Source of the DNA: Bacteroides sp.
GTDB lineage: Bacteria; Bacteroidota; Bacteroidia; Bacteroidales; Marinifilaceae
Length of the DNA stretch: 64,000 nucleotides
Assembly: GCA_021771575.1 (NCBI GenBank)
Contig: JAETOX010000004.1
Location: 1 to 64,000 of the forward strand
Direction of reading: 5' to 3'
The notes under the pieces are model-generated. The model was not told where the DNA came from, ran no database searches, and saw nothing but the letters and a program-made list of their open reading frames with translations. The position numbers were made by a program, and so were the translations under genes. Below are positions 18,754 to 27,181 of this stretch, one piece after another (position 1 is the first letter of the stretch; each line of letters opens with the position of its first letter).

Positions 18754-19245
18754 TTAATAAACCGACGATAATTTTCTACACCACTTTTTCCAGATTTTAT
18801 TCCTATTCCTTCCTTTTACATAATAAGCTGTCAATAAGTAGTAACGATTCTTTCCGCGGGGCTCCAGCACGATAACATAGGATTCCCAGTAATCATAAAG
18901 ATAGGTCCGGATAGCCTTTTTATCTTGCACAGAGAATACATACAATGTCTGAGAATTTTTTTCCGCCAGATGAAAACGAATCCAATGCAAGCGCCTGGCG
19001 CGCTCCGGGTCATATACCCGATGCAGGCTCTTATTTTCAGCCGTAGTGATCAGATGTTCGAAAAGCGTTTTTAATGTCAGCTTTCCGTCTTGTAAAGTAG
19101 GTAAAATTATTTTTTGACGAAATCGATTGGTATGCTCCACAAAGTCCCTTTTAAAAATTCCCATAAGGGAATCGATGCGTTCCGGTTCTTCTAACGCATC
19201 TATATCCAACAGAGCATTATATTGTTGCAGCAAGTTAAGTGGCAT
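18754..19245 (-). CDS. putative BECR-fold (phage-barnase/RelE-like) nuclease
   Basis: 'DPERARRLHWIRFHLAEKNSQTLYVFSVQDKKAIRTYLYDYWESYVIVLEPRGKNRYYLLTAYYVKGRN' resembles PBECR-type domains with the C-terminal LLTAYYV strand; start codon 1 nt after the upstream stop. Confidence 0.55.
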   Translation of the reverse strand: MPLNLLQQYNALLDIDALEEPERIDSLMGIFKRDFVEHTNRFRQKIILPTLQDGKLTLKTLFEHLITTAENKSLHRVYDPERARRLHWIRFHLAEKNSQTLYVFSVQDKKAIRTYLYDYWESYVIVLEPRGKNRYYLLTAYYVKGRNRNKIWKKWCRKLSSVY

Positions 19246-19246
19246 C

Positions 19247-19927
19247 TTAAATTCTGATTCGAAACAAATTGAACTTATAAAAGCTTTTTCCTGTCGTATT
19301 TTCTAAATCGGTACGTGAACGGTTCCGGATTTTTTCGATCAACCGGAGTTTGGGCAAAGACGATTTAGCTGTATGATTCAAATGATAAGAGATAGCACCG
19401 ATAAGCAAATCACACAATTGAAGTAAATCCAACTCGTGCGAACGGACATGCTGTATTTTCTTTATCACTCCCATTTGTACATTCAATATTTTTTGCAGTT
19501 CGGTAATCCGATGATGACTCAAATTATCTTTGATATCCAGATAAATATTGTAGTTTACTCCTGTATCCAACATGTGATAAATCAATTGATAATACATCAA
19601 ATAATAAAATTTATCATAGTCATCCCCACACTTGTCTTTGATATAGCGATATTTATCCACAATGATCGCCCGAAAACGTATATCCGACCGACTAAAAAAC
19701 CAATCCACCAGCCTGGAATAAAATTCAAAATTCCACTCATTCAAATAAGTCCATTTTACTTCCAGGGTATTCTTATATTTTGTCCGCAAAATCTTCAGCT
19801 CTTTTTTCAAGCTACATGTCCGATAATCAGGAACCGAGATATAACCAAGAATCATAAACTGTTTTCCGTCATTACGCAGATGACAGCTTTCATCACAATA
19901 AAAATTATATACTTTGTCAGCGCCCAT
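19247..19927 (-). CDS. DUF3800 domain-containing protein
   Basis: N-terminal 'YNFYCDESCHL', later 'LDIKDN', and 'LDLLQLCDLLIGAISYHLN' match DUF3800 conserved positions; MGADKVY start (19927) preferred over 19993. Confidence 0.8.
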   Translation of the reverse strand: MGADKVYNFYCDESCHLRNDGKQFMILGYISVPDYRTCSLKKELKILRTKYKNTLEVKWTYLNEWNFEFYSRLVDWFFSRSDIRFRAIIVDKYRYIKDKCGDDYDKFYYLMYYQLIYHMLDTGVNYNIYLDIKDNLSHHRITELQKILNVQMGVIKKIQHVRSHELDLLQLCDLLIGAISYHLNHTAKSSLPKLRLIEKIRNRSRTDLENTTGKSFYKFNLFRIRI

Positions 19928-20159
19928 GACACCAAGATTTGCACAAGCTAATTTATGAAAATATTTGCTTATAACAAAAAACAAAGGATACAAATCGGGA
20001 TCATATTTTTATTTTTTTTGACAATTTTTTATCATACGCCCAGTCCAACCATCTCCCCAGAATTGAGTACGCTCAAATCGATGGTGATAAAATTTGTGGG
20101 TTATAATTTTATAACCTACATTTATATGTATCTATAAAGAATTAAATTATACCAAACTA

Positions 20160-20335
20160 TTGATTTTATTTGGACTGAGATTCTATTTTATATACGTGAC
20201 CACGAACCGATGCATACACATGTTGAAAGTAGCGACGGTATAGCAAAGTTTGAAATTGAAAATGAAATACGATTAATTGAAAATAACGGCTTAAAACCAG
20301 AGGATCTGAAACTGGATGAAAGTATTCGGTTCTAA
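20160..20335 (+). pseudogene. DUF4160-like gene remnant (5' part absent or degenerate, apparent frameshift)
   Basis: 'GLRFYF' in one frame then 'YIRDHEPMHTHVESSDGIAKFEIENEIRLIENNGLKPEDLKLDESIRF*' in another. Confidence 0.6.
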
Positions 20336-20348
20336 ATAAATAACGACG

Positions 20349-20758
20349 ATGGATATGACAATGAAAAAACTATGGTTTGAGGATGAAAAGATTTTCATTC
20401 AGACCGGGGATGGGAAAGTCCTCTGGCAGTCTTTTTTATGGTATCCGCGCTTAAAGAATGCAACAGAGGAAGAACGTAATGCTTACCTAATCGTTTGGGA
20501 ATTCGATGGGAAAGCATCGATGAAGACATATCTTTCGAGAGTTTTACCTATGACCAGCCCGAACCTCAGGGAATTAGTCGTTTGTTTCTGACTCATCCGG
20601 AGCTGAATGCTTCGGCCATCGCCCGTCACTTGGGAATGAAACAGAGTTTATTGGCACAGTATATTAACGGGACTAAAAAACCTTCTCCGGAAAGGGAGAA
20701 ACTGATTCTGGATGAAATCCGGAAAATTGGTTTGGAATTGTCAAATGTTGCGATATAA
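20349..20758 (+). pseudogene. DUF2442-HTH protein gene split by a frameshift near 20480-20490
   Basis: 'KLWFEDEKIFIQTGDGKVLWQSFLWYPRLKNATEEERNAY' in frame 0, continuing as 'LPNRLGIRWESIDEDISFESFTYDQPEPQGISRLFLTHPELNASAIARHLGMKQSLLAQYINGTKKPSPEREKLILDEIRKIGLEL' in another frame. Confidence 0.7.
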
Positions 20759-20810
20759 AATAGCTATTGCCTGGCCTGGTTGGTGAGTAGTTCCGGTCGT
20801 ACTTTTGATT

Positions 20811-20912
20811 ATGCTATTTATTGGGAATTGGTGCTGGGCGCTTGTTATTACATTAGCTCTGTCTGGGCTTTTTTTCTTGGATAAATATTTTTATATTGCT
20901 TTAAAGATATGA
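20811..20912 (+). CDS. 33-aa hydrophobic peptide ORF (uncertain)
   Basis: MLFIGNWCWALVITLALSGLFFLDKYFYIALKI*; one predicted TM, no homology evidence. Confidence 0.2.
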   Translation: MLFIGNWCWALVITLALSGLFFLDKYFYIALKI

Positions 20913-20992
20913 TTTTTACTATTTTTCTGTTTAAATCATAGACATACATATCTAAAATATTATATACACCTTGTTTTTTAAGTATTTTTCCA

Positions 20993-21000
20993 TACCTTTG
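20993..21000 (+). promoter_or_regulatory. Bacteroidota promoter for the Panacea/SocA gene (-7 TACCTTTG, -33 TTG at 20971-20973)
   Basis: TTG-N19-TACCTTTG located 22 bp upstream of the ATG at 21023. Confidence 0.6.
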
Positions 21001-21022
21001 ACCTAGAGACAGGCAATATAGC

Positions 21023-21499
21023 ATGGACACAGAAACATACAAATATAATAGTGTTACCGTTGCAAAATTTATTGTGGCTTATGCTCATAAAGAATGTATC
21101 ACAATAAATATGACTAAGTTGCAAAAGTTACTATATATTGCATATGGTTTATACCTTGCTGTCAAAAATTCTCGCTTATTAAATGAACATCCACAAGCAT
21201 GGCCATATGGACCTGTTTTTCCTACCACACGGAATAAGTTATTAAAATTAGACTTAACTACCATTTCATTAGATGATCCAGAATTTAGGAATCTTAAAGA
21301 AGACAAAGAAATAGAATCTCTCCTAAATCTTATTTTTAAGTCTTTTGGGAAGCTTAGTGCAAGTCAGCTTAGTGAATGGTCTCATCAATCCGGATCTCCA
21401 TGGGAGGAAACCGTATCTTCACCTAAATTTAATTGGGGAAAACGTATTGATGACGATATAATTCGGTCTTATTTTAGTAAAATGATTGAGCATGAATGA
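21023..21499 (+). CDS. Panacea (DUF4065/SocA-like) antitoxin domain protein
   Basis: 'VAKFIVAYAHKECITINMTKLQKLLYIAYGLYLAV', 'EHPQAWPYGPVFP', 'LSEWSHQSGSPWEET'. Confidence 0.85.
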   Translation: MDTETYKYNSVTVAKFIVAYAHKECITINMTKLQKLLYIAYGLYLAVKNSRLLNEHPQAWPYGPVFPTTRNKLLKLDLTTISLDDPEFRNLKEDKEIESLLNLIFKSFGKLSASQLSEWSHQSGSPWEETVSSPKFNWGKRIDDDIIRSYFSKMIEHE

Positions 21500-21847
21500 T
21501 TTTTCTTTTATTAAAATAAAACCGTCATCCCACACTGAGCAACAGTCTATCAATTTTATAACTGGGGATGTTGATACTTTATCTTTAGAAGAACAGAAAA
21601 AAAACGTTATGGCCAAGATACCAAATATAGGAAAATTTTAGCTCATTGGGTAATGTTTGTAGTAACAGGATGGTTATTATGTGTCCTCTTCATTATCGCT
21701 TTCAATAGAATATTAAATTTCAACATCGATAATTCTGTATGCATTACACTATTAGCAACAACTACTGTAAATGTTTTAGGTTTAGCATTTATCGTATTAA
21801 ATGGAATATTTGGAGGACGCCTTTTTATTAAAAAACGTAATAAATGA
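21492..21847 (+). CDS. putative membrane-associated toxin/effector partner of the Panacea protein, encoded in two frames (-1 frameshift at A8, 21597-21604)
   Basis: Frame 1: MNDFSFIKIKPSSHTEQQSINFITGDVDTLSLEEQKK...; -1 frame: ...RYGQDTKYRKILAHWVMFVVTGWLLCVLFIIAFNRILNFNIDNSVCITLLATTTVNVLGLAFIVLNGIFGGRLFIKKRNK*; 8-nt overlap with the antitoxin gene. Confidence 0.5.
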
Positions 21848-22065
21848 GATAAGTAAAGGCCATAAGGTTCTGATACTTTTTATTCGACACCTCAGAGAAA
21901 TCCGGGGTTTTCTTTGCCCTTTCAAAAATTTCCGTATTATTACAGTGCTTAATCATACCAAGGCCAGAGATAGACCGCCCTCAATCCGTTGGCGGACTTT
22001 TTATGTCTACACTCAACACGATAACGTATACTCTTTGTCAACCTCCTCAGAAATTTGTCAACTTT

Positions 22066-22095
22066 AAACAAAAAACGCACTGAAAATCAGTGCGT
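22066..22095 (-). terminator. Rho-independent terminator downstream of tRNA-Pro
   Basis: ACGCACTGA/TCAGTGCGT perfect 9-bp stem followed on the minus strand by TTTTTTG. Confidence 0.75.
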
Positions 22096-22106
22096 CCTAT
22101 TTTCTG

Positions 22107-22179
22107 TCGAGATGACTGGACTTGAACCAGCGGCCTCCACGTCCCGAACGTGGCGCGCTACCAACTGCGCTACATCTCG
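22107..22179 (-). tRNA. tRNA-Pro (anticodon CGG)
   Basis: Reverse complement CGAGATG TA GCGC AGTTGGTA GCGC G CCACG TTCGGGA CGTGG AGGCC GCTGG TTCAAGT CCAGT CATCTCG A folds as a 73-nt cloverleaf. Confidence 0.97.
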
Positions 22180-22258
22180 TTTGCGGTTGCAAATGTAATA
22201 AAAGTCTCAATAAAAAGTACTATATTTGTTGAAATTTTTTTCATGTAAATTTTAAGTT

Positions 22259-22594
22259 ATGGATTCTATCAGACAAAATAAAGTAGCAAGACTGATTCAA
22301 AAAGATTTAAGCGAGATGTTTCGGAATGAGTGTCAGGCATTTGCCGAAGGCGCCATGTTATCGATCACTACGGTAAGGGTAAGTCCGGATTTATCGTACG
22401 CTAAGATTTATGTCAGTATTTTTCCTTCCGATCGTACAGAAATAGTTATGAAAAGCCTGGAAAACCATAACAAAAACATTCGTTTCATGCTCGGAAAGAA
22501 AGTAGGAAAACAAATGCGCATTGTGCCGGAACTGAGATTTTTTGTAGATGATAGTCTGGATTATATCAATAAGATCGATGAATTGTTGAAATAA
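22259..22594 (+). CDS. rbfA: 30S ribosome-binding factor RbfA
   Basis: 'RQNKVARLIQKDLSEMF', 'ITTVRVSPDLSYAKIYVSIFP', 'VPELRFFVDDSLDYINKIDELL'. Confidence 0.93.
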   Translation: MDSIRQNKVARLIQKDLSEMFRNECQAFAEGAMLSITTVRVSPDLSYAKIYVSIFPSDRTEIVMKSLENHNKNIRFMLGKKVGKQMRIVPELRFFVDDSLDYINKIDELLK

Positions 22595-22608
22595 GCAAAC
22601 ACTTATTT

Positions 22609-23811
22609 ATGCATCTGCCTCTTTTTATAGCGAAACGTTATCTGTTTTCCAAAAAGAAACAGAATGCTATTAATATTATTTCTGCCATCAGCGTCGTAGG
22701 TGTTATGATCGGCACCACGGCGTTAATCGTTATTCTTTCGGTATTCAATGGTATCGATCTTTTGTTACAAAAAAGCACGGACAGTTTTACACCAGATCTG
22801 GTAATTTCTCCATTCCAGGGGAAATATACCTCTTTCGACAGTGCTGTTTATTCTCTGTTGCGGAACAATCCGGCCATGGTCTATTATAACAATATTGTCG
22901 AAGAAAAGGCACTGGTAAAATACGGCGACAAGTTATCTCCTGTTACGGTAAAAGGGGTGGAAGCCGATTATGCCGAACACACCGCTTTCGAAAACAATAT
23001 TGTCCAGGGAGAATTTCAATTAAAAACAGAAGAGGGATATAAATCCGTAGTGGGCTATGGAGTAGCTGCTGAATTAGGCATTGGTCTTCAATTTCTGACA
23101 CCGATGGTTTTCTATTATCCGGATAAAAAAGCAGTTTCCGGCAGAGCCGCGCTGAACACCGAACGTCTTTATCCCTCGGCTTTCTTTTCTTCACAACAGG
23201 ATATAGACGGCCAATATGTATTGACAGATCTTGGTTTTGCCCAGCAACTTTTCGGAATCGGCAACCGGATTTCAAAAATAGAAATCAAACTGAAAGAATC
23301 CGGCCGGATCCCCGAAATCAAAAAGGAACTGCAAACCCAATTGGCCGATCGTTATAAAATACAGGACAAATACGAGCTGAACAAAGCTTTTTACGCCATG
23401 ATGAAATCAGAAAAACTAGCTGTTTTTTTGATTTTACTATTTATTTTACTCATTGCTTCTTTTAATATTATCGGTTCCATTTCTATGCTCATTTTGGATA
23501 AAAAAGAAGATTTGAGTATTTACAAAGCCATGGGCCTCACTAACCGAAAGATGATTGCCATATTCAAAACAGAAGGTAATTTGATCACTTCGACAGGAGC
23601 TTTCATCGGCTTGGTTCTGGGCGTCACGCTTTGTCTGTTACAAGAAAAATATGGCTTTATTACTTTAGGGGACGGTAGTTATATTATAACAGCCTATCCG
23701 GTCAAAATAGTATTCAGTGATATTTGGTGGATTATGCTCACTGTATTGATGATCGGCTATGCAGCATCTTATTTCCCTGTCAGATATCTGATCAACAAAT
23801 TGGCTAAATGA
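22609..23811 (+). CDS. LolC/LolE-like ABC transporter permease (FtsX family)
   Basis: 'FIAKRYLFSKKKQNAINIISAISVVGVMIGTTALIVILSVFNGID', C-terminal FtsX-like 4-TM organisation. Confidence 0.9.
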   Translation: MHLPLFIAKRYLFSKKKQNAINIISAISVVGVMIGTTALIVILSVFNGIDLLLQKSTDSFTPDLVISPFQGKYTSFDSAVYSLLRNNPAMVYYNNIVEEKALVKYGDKLSPVTVKGVEADYAEHTAFENNIVQGEFQLKTEEGYKSVVGYGVAAELGIGLQFLTPMVFYYPDKKAVSGRAALNTERLYPSAFFSSQQDIDGQYVLTDLGFAQQLFGIGNRISKIEIKLKESGRIPEIKKELQTQLADRYKIQDKYELNKAFYAMMKSEKLAVFLILLFILLIASFNIIGSISMLILDKKEDLSIYKAMGLTNRKMIAIFKTEGNLITSTGAFIGLVLGVTLCLLQEKYGFITLGDGSYIITAYPVKIVFSDIWWIMLTVLMIGYAASYFPVRYLINKLAK

Positions 23812-23848
23812 CAAGAAGCAATTGTATGAAAGAAAAAAATATAAATGT

Positions 23849-24661
23849 ATGAAAAGACTCATTTGTTTTATTTACCTGTTATTTTTAACCTTCGGTATTT
23901 TTGCCCAGGAAAAAGAGATAAAAGCTGTTATCGAAACCAATGTCGGAAACATGACAGTGAAATTATATAATGATACACCTCTGCATCGGGATCATTTTAT
24001 CCGTCTGGCTAAAGCAGGACATTACGATGGCACACTTTTTTACCGGGTTATTAAAAATTTTGTCATACAGGGTGGATCTTCCGATAGCAGAAAAGCGATC
24101 AAAGGAGCTGCCATCGGATACGGGAAGCCGATCACCATCGATGCCGAAATCAAGCCCGAACATTATCATAAGAAAGGAGCCCTGGCAGCTCCCCGTCAAC
24201 CCGACCGGGTAAATTTTTTCAAAGAATCGGACATCTCCCAATTTTATATTGTCCAGGGAAGAAAATATGATCCGAAAGAACTGGAAATTTTGGAAAAGCA
24301 AGTGAATGTTCCTATCCGGAAAGCCATTCAACGGAAATACTATACTCCGGAAAAAAAAGCTATCCTCGACACTTTACGCAAACAAAAGAAAGTAAAAGAA
24401 TTCAGGGAAATTGCCGACAAAATCAAACACGATATCGCTTTTGAATGGAATGCCAATACAGAAAAACTTTATTTACCCGACGATAAAAAAGAGGCTTACA
24501 TCCAACAGGGAGGTATCCACCACCTGGATAAAGAATATACGGTTTTCGGTGAAGTGATCGAGGGTTTCGATGTCATTGATAAAATTGCTTCTTTGCCTAC
24601 AGATGGAAACGATCGCCCCCTTAACGACGTAAAAATTAAAGTCAGCATAATAAATGAATAA
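23849..24661 (+). CDS. cyclophilin-type peptidylprolyl isomerase, secreted
   Basis: 'VIETNVGNMTVKLYNDTPLHRDHFIRLAKAGHYDGTLFYRVIKNFVIQGG', 'EYTVFGEVIEGFDVIDKIA'; start at 23849 gives a signal peptide. Confidence 0.92.
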   Translation: MKRLICFIYLLFLTFGIFAQEKEIKAVIETNVGNMTVKLYNDTPLHRDHFIRLAKAGHYDGTLFYRVIKNFVIQGGSSDSRKAIKGAAIGYGKPITIDAEIKPEHYHKKGALAAPRQPDRVNFFKESDISQFYIVQGRKYDPKELEILEKQVNVPIRKAIQRKYYTPEKKAILDTLRKQKKVKEFREIADKIKHDIAFEWNANTEKLYLPDDKKEAYIQQGGIHHLDKEYTVFGEVIEGFDVIDKIASLPTDGNDRPLNDVKIKVSIINE

Positions 24662-25050
24662 TGAAACCTGTTTTACTACGTTTGATTTTATGGAGCAATA
24701 TCGTTTGGGCCCTGATTATTTTTATCCTCTGTGCCATTCCCGGTGAAGACATACCCAATCCCGGCCTGAATATTCCACACCTGGATAAGGTTGTACATTT
24801 CGGCATGTTCTTTATCATGTCTGTTTTATTGGCGTATGTCCTGGAAGCTAAAACCCGCTTACCCCTTAGGACAATTTATCTGCTCGCCATTGCAACAGCT
24901 TTGGTGTATGGAGGCGCGATCGAACTATTACAACATTACTTTTTTAACCGGGGAGGAGACGTCTGGGACTGGCTGGCCGACATACTGGGAGGAATAGCCG
25001 GTTGTTTGTGTTTTCCACTCAGTAGAAGGATTTTCCCTTCATTACGCTAA
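24661..25050 (+). CDS. VanZ-like family protein
   Basis: 'LDKVVHFGMFFIMSVLLAY', 'AIELLQHYFFNRGGDVWDWLADILGGIAG'. Confidence 0.85.
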   Translation: MKPVLLRLILWSNIVWALIIFILCAIPGEDIPNPGLNIPHLDKVVHFGMFFIMSVLLAYVLEAKTRLPLRTIYLLAIATALVYGGAIELLQHYFFNRGGDVWDWLADILGGIAGCLCFPLSRRIFPSLR

Positions 25051-25114
25051 TTTTCAAGCTCCGATTTTCAATTTTCAATTAATTAAAGTAGTTTTGTAAC
25101 CTCGATAATCAAAA

Positions 25115-26143
25115 ATGCTGACCATGTTAGACAAGATTAAGCAAATCATATCGGAAATCGAAGGTTTCACGACTACCTCGGCAGATGAGGTTGAACAATT
25201 CAGAATTAAGCACTTGAGCAAAAAAGGGACCATCGCCCTTTTGTTCGATGATTTCAAGAACGTACCGGTAGAGCAGAAAAAAGAAATCGGGAAAGCACTC
25301 AACGATTTAAAGACTGCAGCGCTGGCTAAAGTGAACGAACTAAAAGAACAGCTCTCTGATAACGAGCAAGGCAAAACGGATATCGATTTGACTTTGCCCG
25401 GTGATCCTCTGAAAGTCGGTACACGCCATCCCCTTTCTATTGTTAAAAACGAAATACTTTCCATTTTTAACAAATTGGGTTTTACGATTTCCGAAGGTCC
25501 TGAAATTGAAGACGACTGGCATAACTTTTCTGCGCTGAACTTTCCGGAAGAGCACCCTGCACGCGATATGCAGGATACTTTCTTTATAGAGAAAAACCCG
25601 GATATTTTGTTACACACCCATACTTCTTCGGTACAAGTCCGGGATATGGAAACACACAATCTTCCGATTCGCCTGGTCACTCCGGGCCGGGTATTCCGGA
25701 ATGAAGCTATTTCTGCACGTGCACATTGCATATTCCATCAGATCGAAGCTTTGTATATCGACGAGAACGTGTCTTTTGCCGATCTTAAGCAAACCCTGTC
25801 TTATTTTGCTAAAGAATTTTTCGGTCCGGATACCCGCATACGCCTCCGGCCTTCTTATTTCCCCTTTACGGAACCCTCAGCCGAAATGGACGTATCCTGT
25901 AGCCTTTGCCACGGCCAAGGATGTAATGTATGTAAAGGCACCGGATGGCTCGAAATCATGGGTTGTGGCATGGTTGACCCCAATGTACTGGAACTGAATG
26001 GAATCGACAAAGAAAAATACACCGGTTTCGCTTTAGGTATGGGCATCGAGCGTATTGCTATGCTAAAATATGGGATCAAAGACCTGCGGCTGTTTTTTGA
26101 AAACGATATTCGTTTCCTTGAACAGTTCACCGCAGCCATCTAA
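25115..26143 (+). CDS. pheS: phenylalanine--tRNA ligase subunit alpha
   Basis: 'HPLSIVKNEILSIFNKLGF', 'LLHTHTSSVQVR', 'FPFTEPSAEMDV', 'GFALGMGIERIAMLKYGI'; MLDKIKQ start at 25124 also possible. Confidence 0.96.
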   Translation: MLTMLDKIKQIISEIEGFTTTSADEVEQFRIKHLSKKGTIALLFDDFKNVPVEQKKEIGKALNDLKTAALAKVNELKEQLSDNEQGKTDIDLTLPGDPLKVGTRHPLSIVKNEILSIFNKLGFTISEGPEIEDDWHNFSALNFPEEHPARDMQDTFFIEKNPDILLHTHTSSVQVRDMETHNLPIRLVTPGRVFRNEAISARAHCIFHQIEALYIDENVSFADLKQTLSYFAKEFFGPDTRIRLRPSYFPFTEPSAEMDVSCSLCHGQGCNVCKGTGWLEIMGCGMVDPNVLELNGIDKEKYTGFALGMGIERIAMLKYGIKDLRLFFENDIRFLEQFTAAI

Positions 26144-26160
26144 AATAAAAATAATTTTAA

Positions 26161-26199
26161 ATTGCCGCGCCGGATGAACCCCAGCGCGGCAATTTTTTG
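26161..26199 (+). terminator. Rho-independent terminator after pheS
   Basis: ATTGCCGCGC (26161-26170) / GCGCGGCAAT (26184-26193) followed by TTTTT. Confidence 0.8.
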
Positions 26200-26230
26200 T
26201 CCTGCACGGATAGGGCGGTTCCTGCACGGA

Positions 26231-27061
26231 TCACCTGAGCATCTGTAGCAATTTATCCAATTTGGGTGCAATAATGATTTCTGTCCGGCGATTATGTGCA
26301 CGTCCTTCTGCCGTATCATTGCTATCGACAGGCATAAACTCACCCCGGCCACAAGGAAGAATCTGCAAAGCCTCTACCCCATAATCTTTTGTCAGAATCC
26401 GCACCACGGAAGTCGCCCGGATAACACTCAGGTCCCAGTTATCTTTAAACTGTACTGTCCTGATCGGTTTATTGTCGGTATGCCCTTCGATAAACACATC
26501 GATGTCATTTTGTTTTTTCAATACCTCCGCTAATTTTGCCAAAGCTTCCTTTCCTTGTTTGTTTACAGAAGCACTCCCGGATTCAAACAACAATTTATCA
26601 GACATGGCAACATAGATTTTACCGTTTTTCTGAGTAACTGTCAATTCATCGCTATTAAATCCCAATAGGGCATCTTTCAAACTACTCATCAAATTTTCAA
26701 GACGGGAAGTTTGTGCCTGGATTTCGTCCTGCAAATCCTGAATTGTTTTCTCCCGTTCAGCTAGTTTATCCATTTTTTCCTGCAACAACAGGCTTAGCTT
26801 TTCCTGCTCCGACATATTGGAATACAAAGAACGACGATACTCCCGAATGGCTTCTCCCATACGCGTCGTATCGTTCAATAAAGCAGCAATCCGCTCTCTT
26901 AGCTCCGTATTCACTTCTTTTTCTTTTGCCAGGTTTTTATTCAATACCCGCTCACGACTTAAGGCAGCCAAACGGCCATTCTCTGCCATCATATACTTTC
27001 GATTGGATACACAGGAAGTTACTGCTACAAACAGACAGCACACTAAAATAATTTTTTTCAT
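26231..27061 (-). CDS. OmpA family lipoprotein
   Basis: Lipobox VTSCVS; coiled coil; 'LFESGSASVNKQGKEALAKLAEVL', 'IDVFIEGHTDNKPI', 'NRRTEIII'. Confidence 0.9.
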   Translation of the reverse strand: MKKIILVCCLFVAVTSCVSNRKYMMAENGRLAALSRERVLNKNLAKEKEVNTELRERIAALLNDTTRMGEAIREYRRSLYSNMSEQEKLSLLLQEKMDKLAEREKTIQDLQDEIQAQTSRLENLMSSLKDALLGFNSDELTVTQKNGKIYVAMSDKLLFESGSASVNKQGKEALAKLAEVLKKQNDIDVFIEGHTDNKPIRTVQFKDNWDLSVIRATSVVRILTKDYGVEALQILPCGRGEFMPVDSNDTAEGRAHNRRTEIIIAPKLDKLLQMLR

Positions 27062-27181
27062 CGTTTTAGATTTTTTCCGAATTTATGCACAAACTTAAAA
27101 AATATAGGCGGAAAATAAAAAAATAACAGAGCCGGATGGGATAGTTTTGTGATTCCGAAAGATTATCCCGATATTTACAAC

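Noticed and set aside
19436-19951. 171-aa ORF on + strand opposite DUF3800
   Set aside because: Shadow of DUF3800 coding sequence; no domain evidence.
22034-22062. Two copies of TTTGTCAAC near the tRNA-Pro terminator as a possible att site
   Set aside because: Only 9 bp, not matching the tRNA 3' end; no matching copy seen by eye at the other border.
21801-22067. 88-aa ORF between the Panacea module and tRNA-Pro
   Set aside because: Overlaps the end of the membrane-protein frame and runs through terminator-like repeats; sequence not protein-like.
26210-26232. Direct repeat TCCTGCACGGAT downstream of pheS
   Set aside because: Short tandem duplication beside a terminator and at the OmpA gene end; no further structure.
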